From contig NZ_JFHC01000051.1 in assembly GCF_000698595.1 (NCBI RefSeq), forward strand, positions 1-62,104: a DNA stretch of 62,104 nt. Direction: 5' to 3'. The notes under the pieces were generated by a model. The model was not told the origin of the DNA and ran no database searches. It was given only the letters and a program-made list of their open reading frames with translations. Positions 42,807 to 50,429 of this stretch are shown here, one piece after another (position 1 is the first letter of the stretch; each line of letters starts with the position of its first letter). This DNA is from Caballeronia glathei (lineage in GTDB: Bacteria > Pseudomonadota > Gammaproteobacteria > Burkholderiales > Burkholderiaceae). The translations under genes were made by a program, and so were the position numbers.

Positions 42807-43250
42807 ATGAAGCGATTCCTGCGAGTTTACATCGGCGTTTGCGCCTCGATAGCGGCCGCGTCGGCACATGCCGACTGTTTCGACGAGGCCGCGAAATACC
42901 AGAAGGTCAATCCGCTGATCCTGCGTGCGATCGCCTGGCAGGAATCTCATAACAAGCCCGACGCCATCAACAAGAATGCCAACGGCTCCACCGATTACGG
43001 GCTGATGCAGATCAACTCCATTCATTTGAACACGCTTTCGCAGTACGGCATTTCCAGCGGCACGCTGATGGAGCCGTGCAAGAGCGTGTACGTCGCGGCC
43101 TGGCATCTGCGTCAGAAGATGAACAAGTATGGCAATACCTGGCAGGCGGTCGGCGCCTATCACTCGGAAACGCCTGCGCTGCGCGACAAGTATTCACGGC
43201 AGATCATCGATATCCTGAGCCGCTGGAAGCTGCTCCAGGCTTCGCGCTGA
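42807..43250 (+). CDS. Small lytic transglycosylase (SLT/IagB-like)
   Basis: Periplasmic peptidoglycan-cleaving enzyme. The 147 residues have signal MKRFLRVYIGVCASIAAASA (cleavage near AHA-D). The SLT core follows, with catalytic E46 in AIAWQESHNKPDAIN, then TDYGLMQINS and VGAYHSE. Its size matches the specialised transglycosylases that open the wall for secretion systems and pili (IagB/IpgF type). Divergent from gspD, it could assist assembly of the type II apparatus; this is an inference from position. Confidence 0.88.
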   Translation: MKRFLRVYIGVCASIAAASAHADCFDEAAKYQKVNPLILRAIAWQESHNKPDAINKNANGSTDYGLMQINSIHLNTLSQYGISSGTLMEPCKSVYVAAWHLRQKMNKYGNTWQAVGAYHSETPALRDKYSRQIIDILSRWKLLQASR

Positions 43251-43298
43251 AGGCTCCGGCCACCTCAAGCTCCGGCCGCCTCAAGCTCTGGCCCTTTC
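43251..43298 (+). repeat. Three 16-bp tandem repeats directly after a stop codon
   Basis: Three imperfect units at 43251, 43267 and 43283 (AGGCTCCGGCCACCTC, AAGCTCCGGCCGCCTC, AAGCTCTGGCCCTTTC), beginning at the base after the transglycosylase TGA. Confidence 0.75.
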
Positions 43299-43496
43299 GG
43301 CATCCAGGCATCGCGCGGCGGCGCAGCCGCGTTTTGATGCACAATTCATCCTCCAGCAGACTTCATTCACGCGTCGGACGGGCGTGAGCGGAGCGTTCGT
43401 CGCATCGCGTCGCGTTTTGCCGCCCGTGGCCGCATTTTGCCGGCCGCCTCGACCGTCCACTGCGCCACCTCTCACCGCGCCATGCGCGCCATGCCG

Positions 43497-44756
43497 ATGA
43501 ACCAGCCGCCACTGCCAGTCACCGTGCTTTCGGGCTTCTCGGGCGCGGGCAAGACCACGCTCCTCGATCATCTGCTGACGCACGGCGATGGCCTCCGGAT
43601 CGCCGGGATCGCCGGCACCGAGGCGAACGCGGGCAAGGAATGCGTCGAAATGCCGAACGGCTGCGCGCGCTTCGCGCTTTCCGGCGATCCGTCCGCGCTG
43701 ATCGAGCGTATCGCGGCGCAACAGCGCTTCGACGTGATCGTGATCGAATCGACGGGCGCGGCCGACCCGATGCAGATCGCCGAAACCCTGACGTTCGCCG
43801 ACGACGAAGGCGCGTCGCTATCCGAGATCGCGCGCCTCGATACGATGGTGACCGTGGTCGACGCGTCGAACTTCATGCGCGACTATGCGTCGGCAGAGGC
43901 GCTTGCCGGGCGCGGAATCGCGGACAGCGCGGGCAGCGCGGGCAGCGAGGAGGACGATCGTACGGTCGTCGAAGTACTCGTCGAGCAGATCGAGTACTGC
44001 GACGTGATGGTCGTGAGCAAGACGGATCTCGTGAGCGCGGAGGAGGTCGGGCAGTTGAGGCGCATCCTGCACGCCATCAATCCGCGTGCGGAGCTGATCG
44101 ACGCGCGCTTCGGCGCAGTGCCGCCCGCCGACGTGCTGAACACGGGCCGCTTCGATTTCGACGCGACGGCAAGCGCGCCCGGCTGGCTCGCGACGCTCAA
44201 CGCCGATGAAGAACCCGACGGCACGCCTGATGAATTCGGCGTCGGCCATTTCGTCTACCGGGCGCGGCGGCCGTTTCATCCGGAGCGTCTGTGGACGCTG
44301 CTGCATCAGGAGTGGCCTGGCGTGCTGCGCAGCAAGGGCTTTTTCTGGCTCGCGACGCGCAGCGATGTCGGCGGATCGCTGTCGCAGGCGGGCGGCGCCT
44401 GCCGACACGGGCCGGCCGGCGTGTGGTGGGCGGCGCAGGATCGCAGCGAGTGGCCGACGGGCGACGCGGAACTGGAAGCGGAAATTGTCGCGGACTGGTA
44501 TGGCGACCCGGACGATACGAGCATCGGCGACCGCCGTCAGGAACTGGTGCTGATCGGCGTCGATCTGGACGCGAACGAGTGGCAACGCAAGTTCGACGCG
44601 TGCCTTCTGAGCGACGAAGAATGGGCCGCCGGACCGGAAGCATGGAACCAGATGAACGATCCGTTTCCGCCGTGGGACATCGAGGAACATGACCACGAGC
44701 ATGACCACGACCACGATCACGGAGACGACTGCGATTGCGGACATCACGCGCATTGA
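43497..44756 (+). CDS. COG0523 (CobW/ZigA-like) GTPase with altered metal motif
   Basis: G3E-family GTPase related to zinc metallochaperones. It is about 419 residues from the ATG at 43497 (MNQPPLPVTV); an ATG at 43482 is possible. Walker A is GFSGAGKT (13-20), ESTG at 84-87 stands for Walker B, SKTD replaces the usual NKxD, and a CobW C-terminal domain is present. The C-terminus is a His/Asp-rich metal-binding tail (EEHDHEHDHDHDHGDD). The diagnostic C-x-C-C after NG is reduced to NGCARF (single C56), and the switch region between Walker A and that motif is about 20 residues shorter than I expect. Metal transfer may be changed. Confidence 0.82.
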   Translation: MNQPPLPVTVLSGFSGAGKTTLLDHLLTHGDGLRIAGIAGTEANAGKECVEMPNGCARFALSGDPSALIERIAAQQRFDVIVIESTGAADPMQIAETLTFADDEGASLSEIARLDTMVTVVDASNFMRDYASAEALAGRGIADSAGSAGSEEDDRTVVEVLVEQIEYCDVMVVSKTDLVSAEEVGQLRRILHAINPRAELIDARFGAVPPADVLNTGRFDFDATASAPGWLATLNADEEPDGTPDEFGVGHFVYRARRPFHPERLWTLLHQEWPGVLRSKGFFWLATRSDVGGSLSQAGGACRHGPAGVWWAAQDRSEWPTGDAELEAEIVADWYGDPDDTSIGDRRQELVLIGVDLDANEWQRKFDACLLSDEEWAAGPEAWNQMNDPFPPWDIEEHDHEHDHDHDHGDDCDCGHHAH

Positions 44757-44769
44757 GCGCGTGCCGGAC

Positions 44770-44802
44770 GCATCGATGACGCATCGATCACGCATCTCGC
44801 AA
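44770..44802 (+). repeat. 11-bp tandem repeat shortly after a stop codon
   Basis: GCATCGATGAC, GCATCGATCAC and a decayed third unit GCATCTCGCAA, starting 14 bp after the GTPase stop. Confidence 0.6.
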
Positions 44803-44807
44803 GGCCG

Positions 44808-44832
44808 AAAAAAAACCCGCCAGCGGGCGGGT
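44808..44832 (-). terminator. Rho-independent terminator of hupB
   Basis: Stem ACCCGCC/GGCGGGT (44815-44821 with 44826-44832), four-base loop, followed on the minus strand by T at 44815-44808. It lies 45 bp past the hupB stop. Confidence 0.82.
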
Positions 44833-44877
44833 CGTGTCCAGCGTGCTACCGGGGTAGCCTGACAATCGGCAAAAAAC

Positions 44878-45156
44878 TTACCGCTTGTTCACTGCGTCCT
44901 TGAATGCCTTGCCAGCCGTAAACTTGACGGTCTTGGCGGCCGGAATCTTGATGGATTCGCCGGTCTTCGGGTTACGGCCGGTGCGCGCTGCGCGCTTGCC
45001 CGAGCCGAAGCTGCCGAAGCCGATCAACTGCACTGCGTCACCCTTCGATACAGCCTTCTTGATCACCTCGAGCAGCGTGTCCAGCGTTTCGCCGGTTTGA
45101 GCCTTGCTGGCGCCGGTCTGAGCGGCTACGGCGTCGATCAGTTCCTGTTTGTTCAT
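44878..45156 (-). CDS. hupB: DNA-binding protein HU
   Basis: Small nucleoid-associated protein that bends DNA and supports origin opening. It is 92 residues starting MNKQELIDAVAAQTGASKAQ, with the HU signature GFGSFGSGKRAARTGRNPKTG and the C-terminal FTAGKAFKDAVN. The ATG has AAGGAA upstream and a promoter with a perfect TATAAT about 50 bp before it. It is monocistronic with its own terminator. Confidence 0.96.
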   Translation of the reverse strand: MNKQELIDAVAAQTGASKAQTGETLDTLLEVIKKAVSKGDAVQLIGFGSFGSGKRAARTGRNPKTGESIKIPAAKTVKFTAGKAFKDAVNKR

Positions 45157-45205
45157 TAAGGTTCCTTTATCAGTTTAGGTTGACACGAACAGCGCGAACG
45201 CGCCG

Positions 45206-45233
45206 ATTATACGTGCGCGGGCCGTGCAGTCGA
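45206..45233 (-). promoter_or_regulatory. hupB promoter
   Basis: On the minus strand TCGACT (45233-45228), 16 bp, then a perfect TATAAT (45211-45206). The -35 box is weak and the -10 box ideal. Confidence 0.55.
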
Positions 45234-45428
45234 GTGGTGGCGGCATTCCGGCGCCCCCGGCCGGTGATCTGGCGTCTGTCCACATCATGGCCGTCCTGCC
45301 GCCTTTCTATGCGGCGCTTGGTATCATAACGCAGCGCAAACCCAATCAGGATAAGGGTTTCAAAGAATTACCCTTAAATTTTGGGCACACGTGGTATTTT
45401 GCGGCCGTTCAATCCTTGGGTCCGATCC

Positions 45429-46445
45429 ATGCTACGAGAGCTGATCGTCGAATACGGGTTGCCGTTGGTTTTTGCCAACGTTCTGCTGGAGTCGCTCGGT
45501 TTACCCCTTCCAGCCTTGCCCACATTGGTTCTCACGGGTGCGATCGCATCCGCCGCGACCCTCGGTTCGAGCCCGGATGCGTGGCTTCCCCAATCCACCT
45601 TGCTGGCGATCGCGGGTGTCGCGATTGCCGCCGCGCTGATCGGCGATCTCGTCTGGTTCTGGCTCGGGCGGCGCTACGGCAGCCGCGTGCTGAGGTTCAT
45701 GTGCAAGCTGTCGATGTCGCGCGATTCGTGCGTCTCGCGCAGCGAAGGTTTCTTCGGACGCTTCGGCGTGCGCGTGCTGACCATCTCCAAGTTCATTCCC
45801 GGGCTCTCGACACTCGCGATTCCGGTGGCCGGTGCGACGGGCGTGTCGCTCGGCAGCTTCCTGATCTACGACGCGATCGGCGCGGCGCTGTGGGCAACGG
45901 CCGGCGTCGCGATCGGCAGCCTGTTCGCGACCGCGGTCGATACGGTGCTCGTCTGGCTCGACTGGCTCGGGCGCGGCGCGCTCGTGATCGTTGCCGCGGC
46001 ACTCGTGCTGTACATGGCGGCGCGCTGGTGGCATCGCATGTCGCTCGTGCGGCGCCTGCGCATGACACGCATCAACATCGAGCAATTGCGCGCGCTTCTT
46101 GCGGGCGAGCCGCCGCCGCTCGTCGTCGACGTGCGGCGCGAGCAGGGCCGCATGATCGACCCTTACGTGATCCCTGGTGCGCTCACGCTGCGCGACGGCG
46201 ACCCCGTGCCGCAACTCGCGGACCTGCCTCGCGACCGCAAGCTCGTGCTGTACTGCGACTGTCCGAACGAGGTGTCGGCGGCACTCGTCGCGCAGCAAAT
46301 GAAGGAGCATGGCTTCACGGACGTCGCGCCGCTTCTGGGCGGTCTCGACGCGTGGCGCGCAGCCGGCTACACGCTCGAACCCATCTTGCTCGATGCCGCG
46401 GCGAAGGACATGAAGCGTGCGGTCGCGAAGTCGGCATCGTCGTGA
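45429..46445 (+). CDS. DedA-family membrane protein fused to a rhodanese domain
   Basis: A 338-residue two-domain protein from the ATG at 45429 (MLRELIVEYGLPLVFANVLL). Residues 1-200 are a DedA/SNARE-associated membrane domain with GDLVWFWLGRRYGSRVL and the ISKFIPGLSTLAIPVAGATG motif; DedA proteins act in lipid-carrier recycling and envelope homeostasis. Residues 225-325 are a rhodanese with VVDVRRE and an active-site-like loop YCDCPNEVSAA. The rhodanese cysteine is present, so sulfur or redox chemistry is possible. The frame is open to 45381 without family-like sequence. Confidence 0.9.
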   Translation: MLRELIVEYGLPLVFANVLLESLGLPLPALPTLVLTGAIASAATLGSSPDAWLPQSTLLAIAGVAIAAALIGDLVWFWLGRRYGSRVLRFMCKLSMSRDSCVSRSEGFFGRFGVRVLTISKFIPGLSTLAIPVAGATGVSLGSFLIYDAIGAALWATAGVAIGSLFATAVDTVLVWLDWLGRGALVIVAAALVLYMAARWWHRMSLVRRLRMTRINIEQLRALLAGEPPPLVVDVRREQGRMIDPYVIPGALTLRDGDPVPQLADLPRDRKLVLYCDCPNEVSAALVAQQMKEHGFTDVAPLLGGLDAWRAAGYTLEPILLDAAAKDMKRAVAKSASS

Positions 46446-46551
46446 ATGCCTGCCCGCGCGCGATCCGATTTGAACCGTCGTCCGGTCTTTCAACTGACTT
46501 TCGCGGTTCGTTGAAGCGGTTCGTTGAACCGGACGGCATTGCACTGACCGA

Positions 46552-48360
46552 ATGACCGATCCGCTATCTCCCGCTCGCTTCGACGGCGAATCCTGGGCCG
46601 CGCACTGGCCGCAGCGCCGCATCTTTACGGCCGTCGATACGCATTTCGACGACGGCCGCCGTTTCCTCGCCGCATGGGCCGCGTGGCGCGACGATCCCGC
46701 GCGCTGCGAACGGCTGCACTACGTATCGACGGGAACGCTCGACACGCTTTCACACGCGCCCGCCACGGACGACCCGCACTTCGTGCGGCAACTCGCGCGC
46801 GTGTGGCCGATGCGGGTGGCAGGCGTGCATCGGCTGGAATTCGAGTCGGGGCGTGTCGTGCTCACACTCGCCATCGGCGACGGCCCGCACGTGCTGCAAA
46901 AGCTGTGGCTGCGTGCCGATGCGATTCGTCTGCGCATCGATCCCGACGACGATGCGCTCGCCACGTGCAAGTCGCTCGCGCGCATCGCGGGTGACGGTGC
47001 CGTCGTCCACGCCGGGCCGCATCCGCAACTCGCGCGCTCGCTCGAAGCGGCTGGTTTCGCCGTCGATCAGGCATCGCAAACGTTGAACATGCCGATTACC
47101 GCGCGCTTCGCGCCGCGCTGGCGCGTGCGCCGTCACGAACCGCCGCTTGCCACATCCGCTTCGGAACGCGAAGCGATTGTGATCGGCGCGGGTCTTGCAG
47201 GCTGCGCCGTGATGTCGCGCCTTGCGTCGCGCGGCTGGCACGTGACGCTGATCGACCGCCACGCGGAAGTCGCCCGCGACGCATCGGGCAATCCCGCCGG
47301 GGTGTTTCATCCGATCGTCTGGCGCGACGATAGCGTCGCCGCCCGCCTCACGCGCGCGGGCTTTCTCCATGCGCTGTGCCACTGGACCGAACTGGAACAG
47401 GCCGGGCACGATTTGCAGCGCAGCAGCCGCGGCCTGCTCCAGATCGCCGATACGCCCGCAGACGCCCGCGCACTCGCCGACGCCATCGCGCACTTCGGCT
47501 TTCCGGAATCGTACGCGGTCGCGGCGACGCAAGACGAAGCGTCGCGCATTGCCGGAATCGAGGTGGCGCGCGGCGGCTGGTTCTTCAAGCATGGCGGAGC
47601 GATCTCGCCTGCGGCGGTCTGCGCCGCGCAGTGCGCGGCGGCCGGCGACGCGCTCACGCGCCGCTTCGATACGCACGTTGCGCGTATCGAACACGATGGC
47701 CGCATCTGGCGCGCATTCGATTCGAACGGCGAAGAAATCGCCCGGGCACCGGTCGTCGTGCTGGCGAACGCGCACGACGCGGAACGGCTCGCCGGACTGT
47801 ACGGCCAGCCGACGCGCTCCGTGCGCGGCCAGTTGACCGTGCTCGAGAACACGCCGCTCGACGCGCTGCGGGTGCCGGTCGTCGGTGACGGCTATGCGGT
47901 GCCGCTTCACACGCATCGCACGCTGACGGGCGCCACCTACGACATCGACGACACGGGTCGCGACATTCGTCCCGCGAGCCATGAGGAAAACGTTAAACGC
48001 GTTGCCGGCATGCTACCGTCGCTGAACGGATGGACAGCCAGCGCGCCCGAAGGCCGCGTCGCGTTCCGATGCGTGACGAGCGACCGCATGCCGATGATCG
48101 GCCAGCTCGCCGACGAAGCCGCCTCGCGCGCCAGCGCCGCACGCCTTTCGGGCGCGTGGCCGCTCGATCTTCCGCGCGCGCCGGGGCTTTTCGGCGCGTT
48201 CGCATTCGGCTCGCGGGGGCTCGTCTGGTCGGCACTGGGCGCAGAGTTGATCGCGTCGCAGATCGAAGGCGAGCCGTGGCCGATCGAGCGCGAACTGGCC
48301 GAGGCCGTCGACCCGGCGCGATTCCTCCTGCGCGCCTTGCGTCACGGCGCATTCTCCTGA
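46552..48360 (+). CDS. mnmC: tRNA U34 modification enzyme MnmC with degenerate methyltransferase domain
   Basis: The C-terminal FAD domain oxidises cmnm5U34 to nm5U34; in the full enzyme an N-terminal domain then methylates it. It is 602 residues (E. coli 668). The FAD domain is intact: GAGLAG at 212-217, ASGNPAGVFHP, and FGSRGLVWSALGAELIA near the end. The N-domain is recognisable by WPMRVAGVHRLEF and by RFAPRWRVRRHEPP before the FAD part, but the expected glycine-rich SAM loop is replaced by DTHFDDGRRFL (29-39), the DGFAPxKN motif is missing after RADA (121-124), and the N-terminus is about 40 residues short. It is probably oxidase-only. Confidence 0.88.
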   Translation: MTDPLSPARFDGESWAAHWPQRRIFTAVDTHFDDGRRFLAAWAAWRDDPARCERLHYVSTGTLDTLSHAPATDDPHFVRQLARVWPMRVAGVHRLEFESGRVVLTLAIGDGPHVLQKLWLRADAIRLRIDPDDDALATCKSLARIAGDGAVVHAGPHPQLARSLEAAGFAVDQASQTLNMPITARFAPRWRVRRHEPPLATSASEREAIVIGAGLAGCAVMSRLASRGWHVTLIDRHAEVARDASGNPAGVFHPIVWRDDSVAARLTRAGFLHALCHWTELEQAGHDLQRSSRGLLQIADTPADARALADAIAHFGFPESYAVAATQDEASRIAGIEVARGGWFFKHGGAISPAAVCAAQCAAAGDALTRRFDTHVARIEHDGRIWRAFDSNGEEIARAPVVVLANAHDAERLAGLYGQPTRSVRGQLTVLENTPLDALRVPVVGDGYAVPLHTHRTLTGATYDIDDTGRDIRPASHEENVKRVAGMLPSLNGWTASAPEGRVAFRCVTSDRMPMIGQLADEAASRASAARLSGAWPLDLPRAPGLFGAFAFGSRGLVWSALGAELIASQIEGEPWPIERELAEAVDPARFLLRALRHGAFS

Positions 48361-48367
48361 CACAGCC

Positions 48368-48403
48368 GACGCGTTATCCACCGCGACCTGTGGATAACGC
48401 GTC
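48368..48403. repeat. Perfect 14-bp inverted repeat with back-to-back DnaA boxes
   Basis: Arms GACGCGTTATCCAC (48368-48381) and its exact complement (48390-48403) around an 8-bp centre. The arms contain TTATCCACc (8 of 9) and TGTGGATAA (9 of 9). It starts 8 bp after the mnmC stop and has no T tract, so a DnaA-binding role fits better than a terminator. Confidence 0.85.
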
Positions 48404-48568
48404 GAAGAGCGGGCTGAAGACTTGTGCACTCGTTGTGGGCGTAAACGGGACAACTCGGCGTCCGCGCGTTGCGCGCAAAAGTTGTTCCGAGTTGCCTTCG
48501 CTCGGCGCACACGTTCACCTGCCGCTTTTACTCTCTTCAAGCCGCTGAATCCAAACGTGAAAAGCGGG

Positions 48569-48619
48569 TTATCCACAGAAATGAGGCGGGCTTGTTAACT
48601 GCTACTACGTATACATACG
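48569..48619 (+). other. Origin-like module A: DnaA box, 13 bp, AT-rich trio element
   Basis: TTATCCACA (48569-48577), 13 bp containing the G-rich GAGGCGGG, then a 29-bp element (48591-48619) starting CTTGTTAACT and containing CTGCTACTA before ACGTATACATACG. The CTA triplets resemble DnaA-trios next to a DnaA box in bacterial basal unwinding systems. A related copy lies inverted at 51666-51716. Confidence 0.6.
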
Positions 48620-48820
48620 GTAGACCTGTAAACACCTGAACCGGCCTCCATCGGAAGCGCCATTCGCCAGGTTCCCGACAAAAATCGGATCATAAGGAGG
48701 TCGTTTTTTCCTGTTATTCCAAGTGTTTCCGGTTGCTTTTACCTCATTGAATCATTGTGTTAGCCAAAGACTGTGTTGTGTTTTGAGCTATGGCACAATC
48801 GCCCTTCTTCCCGCGTCACG

Positions 48821-48849
48821 CCGTTGAAAACGGCGTCCGCTTTCAACGG
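48821..48849. repeat. 9-bp inverted repeat
   Basis: CCGTTGAAA (48821-48829) and TTTCAACGG (48841-48849), perfect arms around 11 bp. Not followed by a T tract. Possible protein site or cruciform in the origin-like region. Confidence 0.5.
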
Positions 48850-49182
48850 AACGATGGTCGTGCGGTCAGAATCTGAATCACCAAAGCCGACAACCATCGT
48901 TTGCTGTGTCCGGTCTCGCGATTGAGCCAGGTTGTCGTGTGTTCCCGCTGTCGACAAGACGCGGCACGTGCGGCCGTGTGGCGCGGCCGGCGCTTCGTCT
49001 AATCAAGGCACGGCCTGTCCGTGACGCCGTGTTCGGTTCCGAAATTCGTTTCGCCTGAGTGAACCAACGATCGAAATGCCGGACGGGGTCAATCGTCCGC
49101 GGGTGTTTCGCTGTACACGCGCGAGTCACGTAACAGTTCACGTGCATCATCTGCTGAACGCTGCGAAGGAGAAGCCATCACG

Positions 49183-50385
49183 ATGAATTCGGCATTTTCG
49201 TTTCTACCCGCCTGGCCGCTCGAACCCGACGCCATTTTCTGGGCCGGTCTCGCGCTCGTCGCCGCGGGGCTCTGCGGCGAATTGCTATGGCGGGCCTGGC
49301 GCCTGCCGCGCATCACCGGCTACGCGGTGATCGGCCTGATCGCGGGCAATGCGGGCTTCGGCGTGATCGACGTGAGCGCAGCCGGGCTGTCGCGGCCGCT
49401 GCTCGACGTCGCGCTCGGCCTGCTCCTGTTCGAACTCGGCAGCCGGCTCGATTTGCGCTGGATTCGCCGCAATCCGTACCTGATTCTGTCGAGCATCGCC
49501 GAGTCGACGCTGACCTTCGTTCTCGTCCTGATCGCACTCATGATGTGCAATGTGCAGACGATGCCGTCGATCGTGATCGCCGCGATCGCGATGGCGACGT
49601 CGCCCGCCATGGTCATCCAGCTGAAAACCGAACTGCGCGCCGAAGGGCAGGTCACGCAGCGCCTGATGACGCTGACCGCGCTGAACAGCATGTACGCGGT
49701 GGTGATCGAAAAGCTCGCAGCGGGCGTACTGCATCAGGAAATCTACGGCAACGCGTTCGCGACGATCGTGCAGCCGCTCTATCTGCTGCTCGGCTCGCTC
49801 GTGCTCGCGTTCCTGCTCGCGCGCGCCTGCAACCTGCTGTACCGGCGGCTCAACGCGAACGACGAGCATTCGTTCGTCGCGCTCTTCGGGCTCGTGCTGC
49901 TCGCGATCGCGATTGCGCATGTGTTCAAGCTTTCGACGATCCTCGCGCTGCTGGCCGCTGGCATCATCGTGAAGAACGCCGACGAGCGCCCGCAACTCTG
50001 GCCGACGCACTTCGGCTCGGCGGGGTGGCTGCTCACGGTGATCCTGTTCGCGCTCACGCTCACGTCGTTCGAATGGCGCGACATCGTGCTCGGCGGCGTG
50101 GCGGCGCTCGCGCTGATCGCGGCGCGCTTTGTCGGCAAGCTCGTCGGCGTGCTGATGTTCGCGAAGCCGAGCGGCCTGAACTGGAAGCAGGGCGCGGCGC
50201 TCGGCGTCGCGTTGTCGCCCATGTCGGCGCTCGCGTACCTGCTCGTGGACGATATGTATGTCCTGTATCCCGACTACGACCCGACGCTGCGCGCGATCGT
50301 CATGTGCTCGATCGTCGTGCTGCAGATCGTGGCGCCGTTTCTCGTGTACCGCAGCCTGTCGGCGGTCGGCGAGCGGCGCGAGTAA
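49183..50385 (+). CDS. CPA2-type cation:proton antiporter (Kef/NhaS-like)
   Basis: A 400-residue membrane protein with about 12 segments. Features of the monovalent cation:proton antiporter-2 family include LPRITGYAVIGLIAGNAGFG near the N-terminus, LLLFELGSRLDLRWIRRN, ATSPAMVIQLKTELRAEGQ, and a late LALLAAGIIVKN. There is no C-terminal nucleotide-binding (RCK) domain, so it is not a full KefB/KefC. K or Na specificity cannot be told. AAGGAGA lies about 10 bp before the ATG. The gene sits between the two origin-like modules. Confidence 0.9.
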   Translation: MNSAFSFLPAWPLEPDAIFWAGLALVAAGLCGELLWRAWRLPRITGYAVIGLIAGNAGFGVIDVSAAGLSRPLLDVALGLLLFELGSRLDLRWIRRNPYLILSSIAESTLTFVLVLIALMMCNVQTMPSIVIAAIAMATSPAMVIQLKTELRAEGQVTQRLMTLTALNSMYAVVIEKLAAGVLHQEIYGNAFATIVQPLYLLLGSLVLAFLLARACNLLYRRLNANDEHSFVALFGLVLLAIAIAHVFKLSTILALLAAGIIVKNADERPQLWPTHFGSAGWLLTVILFALTLTSFEWRDIVLGGVAALALIAARFVGKLVGVLMFAKPSGLNWKQGAALGVALSPMSALAYLLVDDMYVLYPDYDPTLRAIVMCSIVVLQIVAPFLVYRSLSAVGERRE

Positions 50386-50429
50386 GGGCACTGAAGTCAA
50401 CCGGAAGCATCGATTAATCAAGAGGCGCC

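Larger units (their letters stand above)
48361..49182. other. Gene-free region, proposed left half of the replication origin
   Basis: Gap of 822 bp with no supported gene. It holds an inverted repeat with two DnaA boxes (48368-48403), a DnaA box plus trio-like element (48569-48619), an AT-rich tract at about 48675-48800 that could be the unwinding region, and a 9-bp inverted repeat (48821-48849). Confidence 0.55.

Noticed and set aside
48690..48700. AAGGAGGT suggesting a gene start near 48700
   Set aside because: No start codon follows at a suitable distance with a lasting open frame.
48821..48849. Terminator for a minus- or plus-strand transcript
   Set aside because: No T tract follows the stem on either strand; kept only as an inverted repeat.
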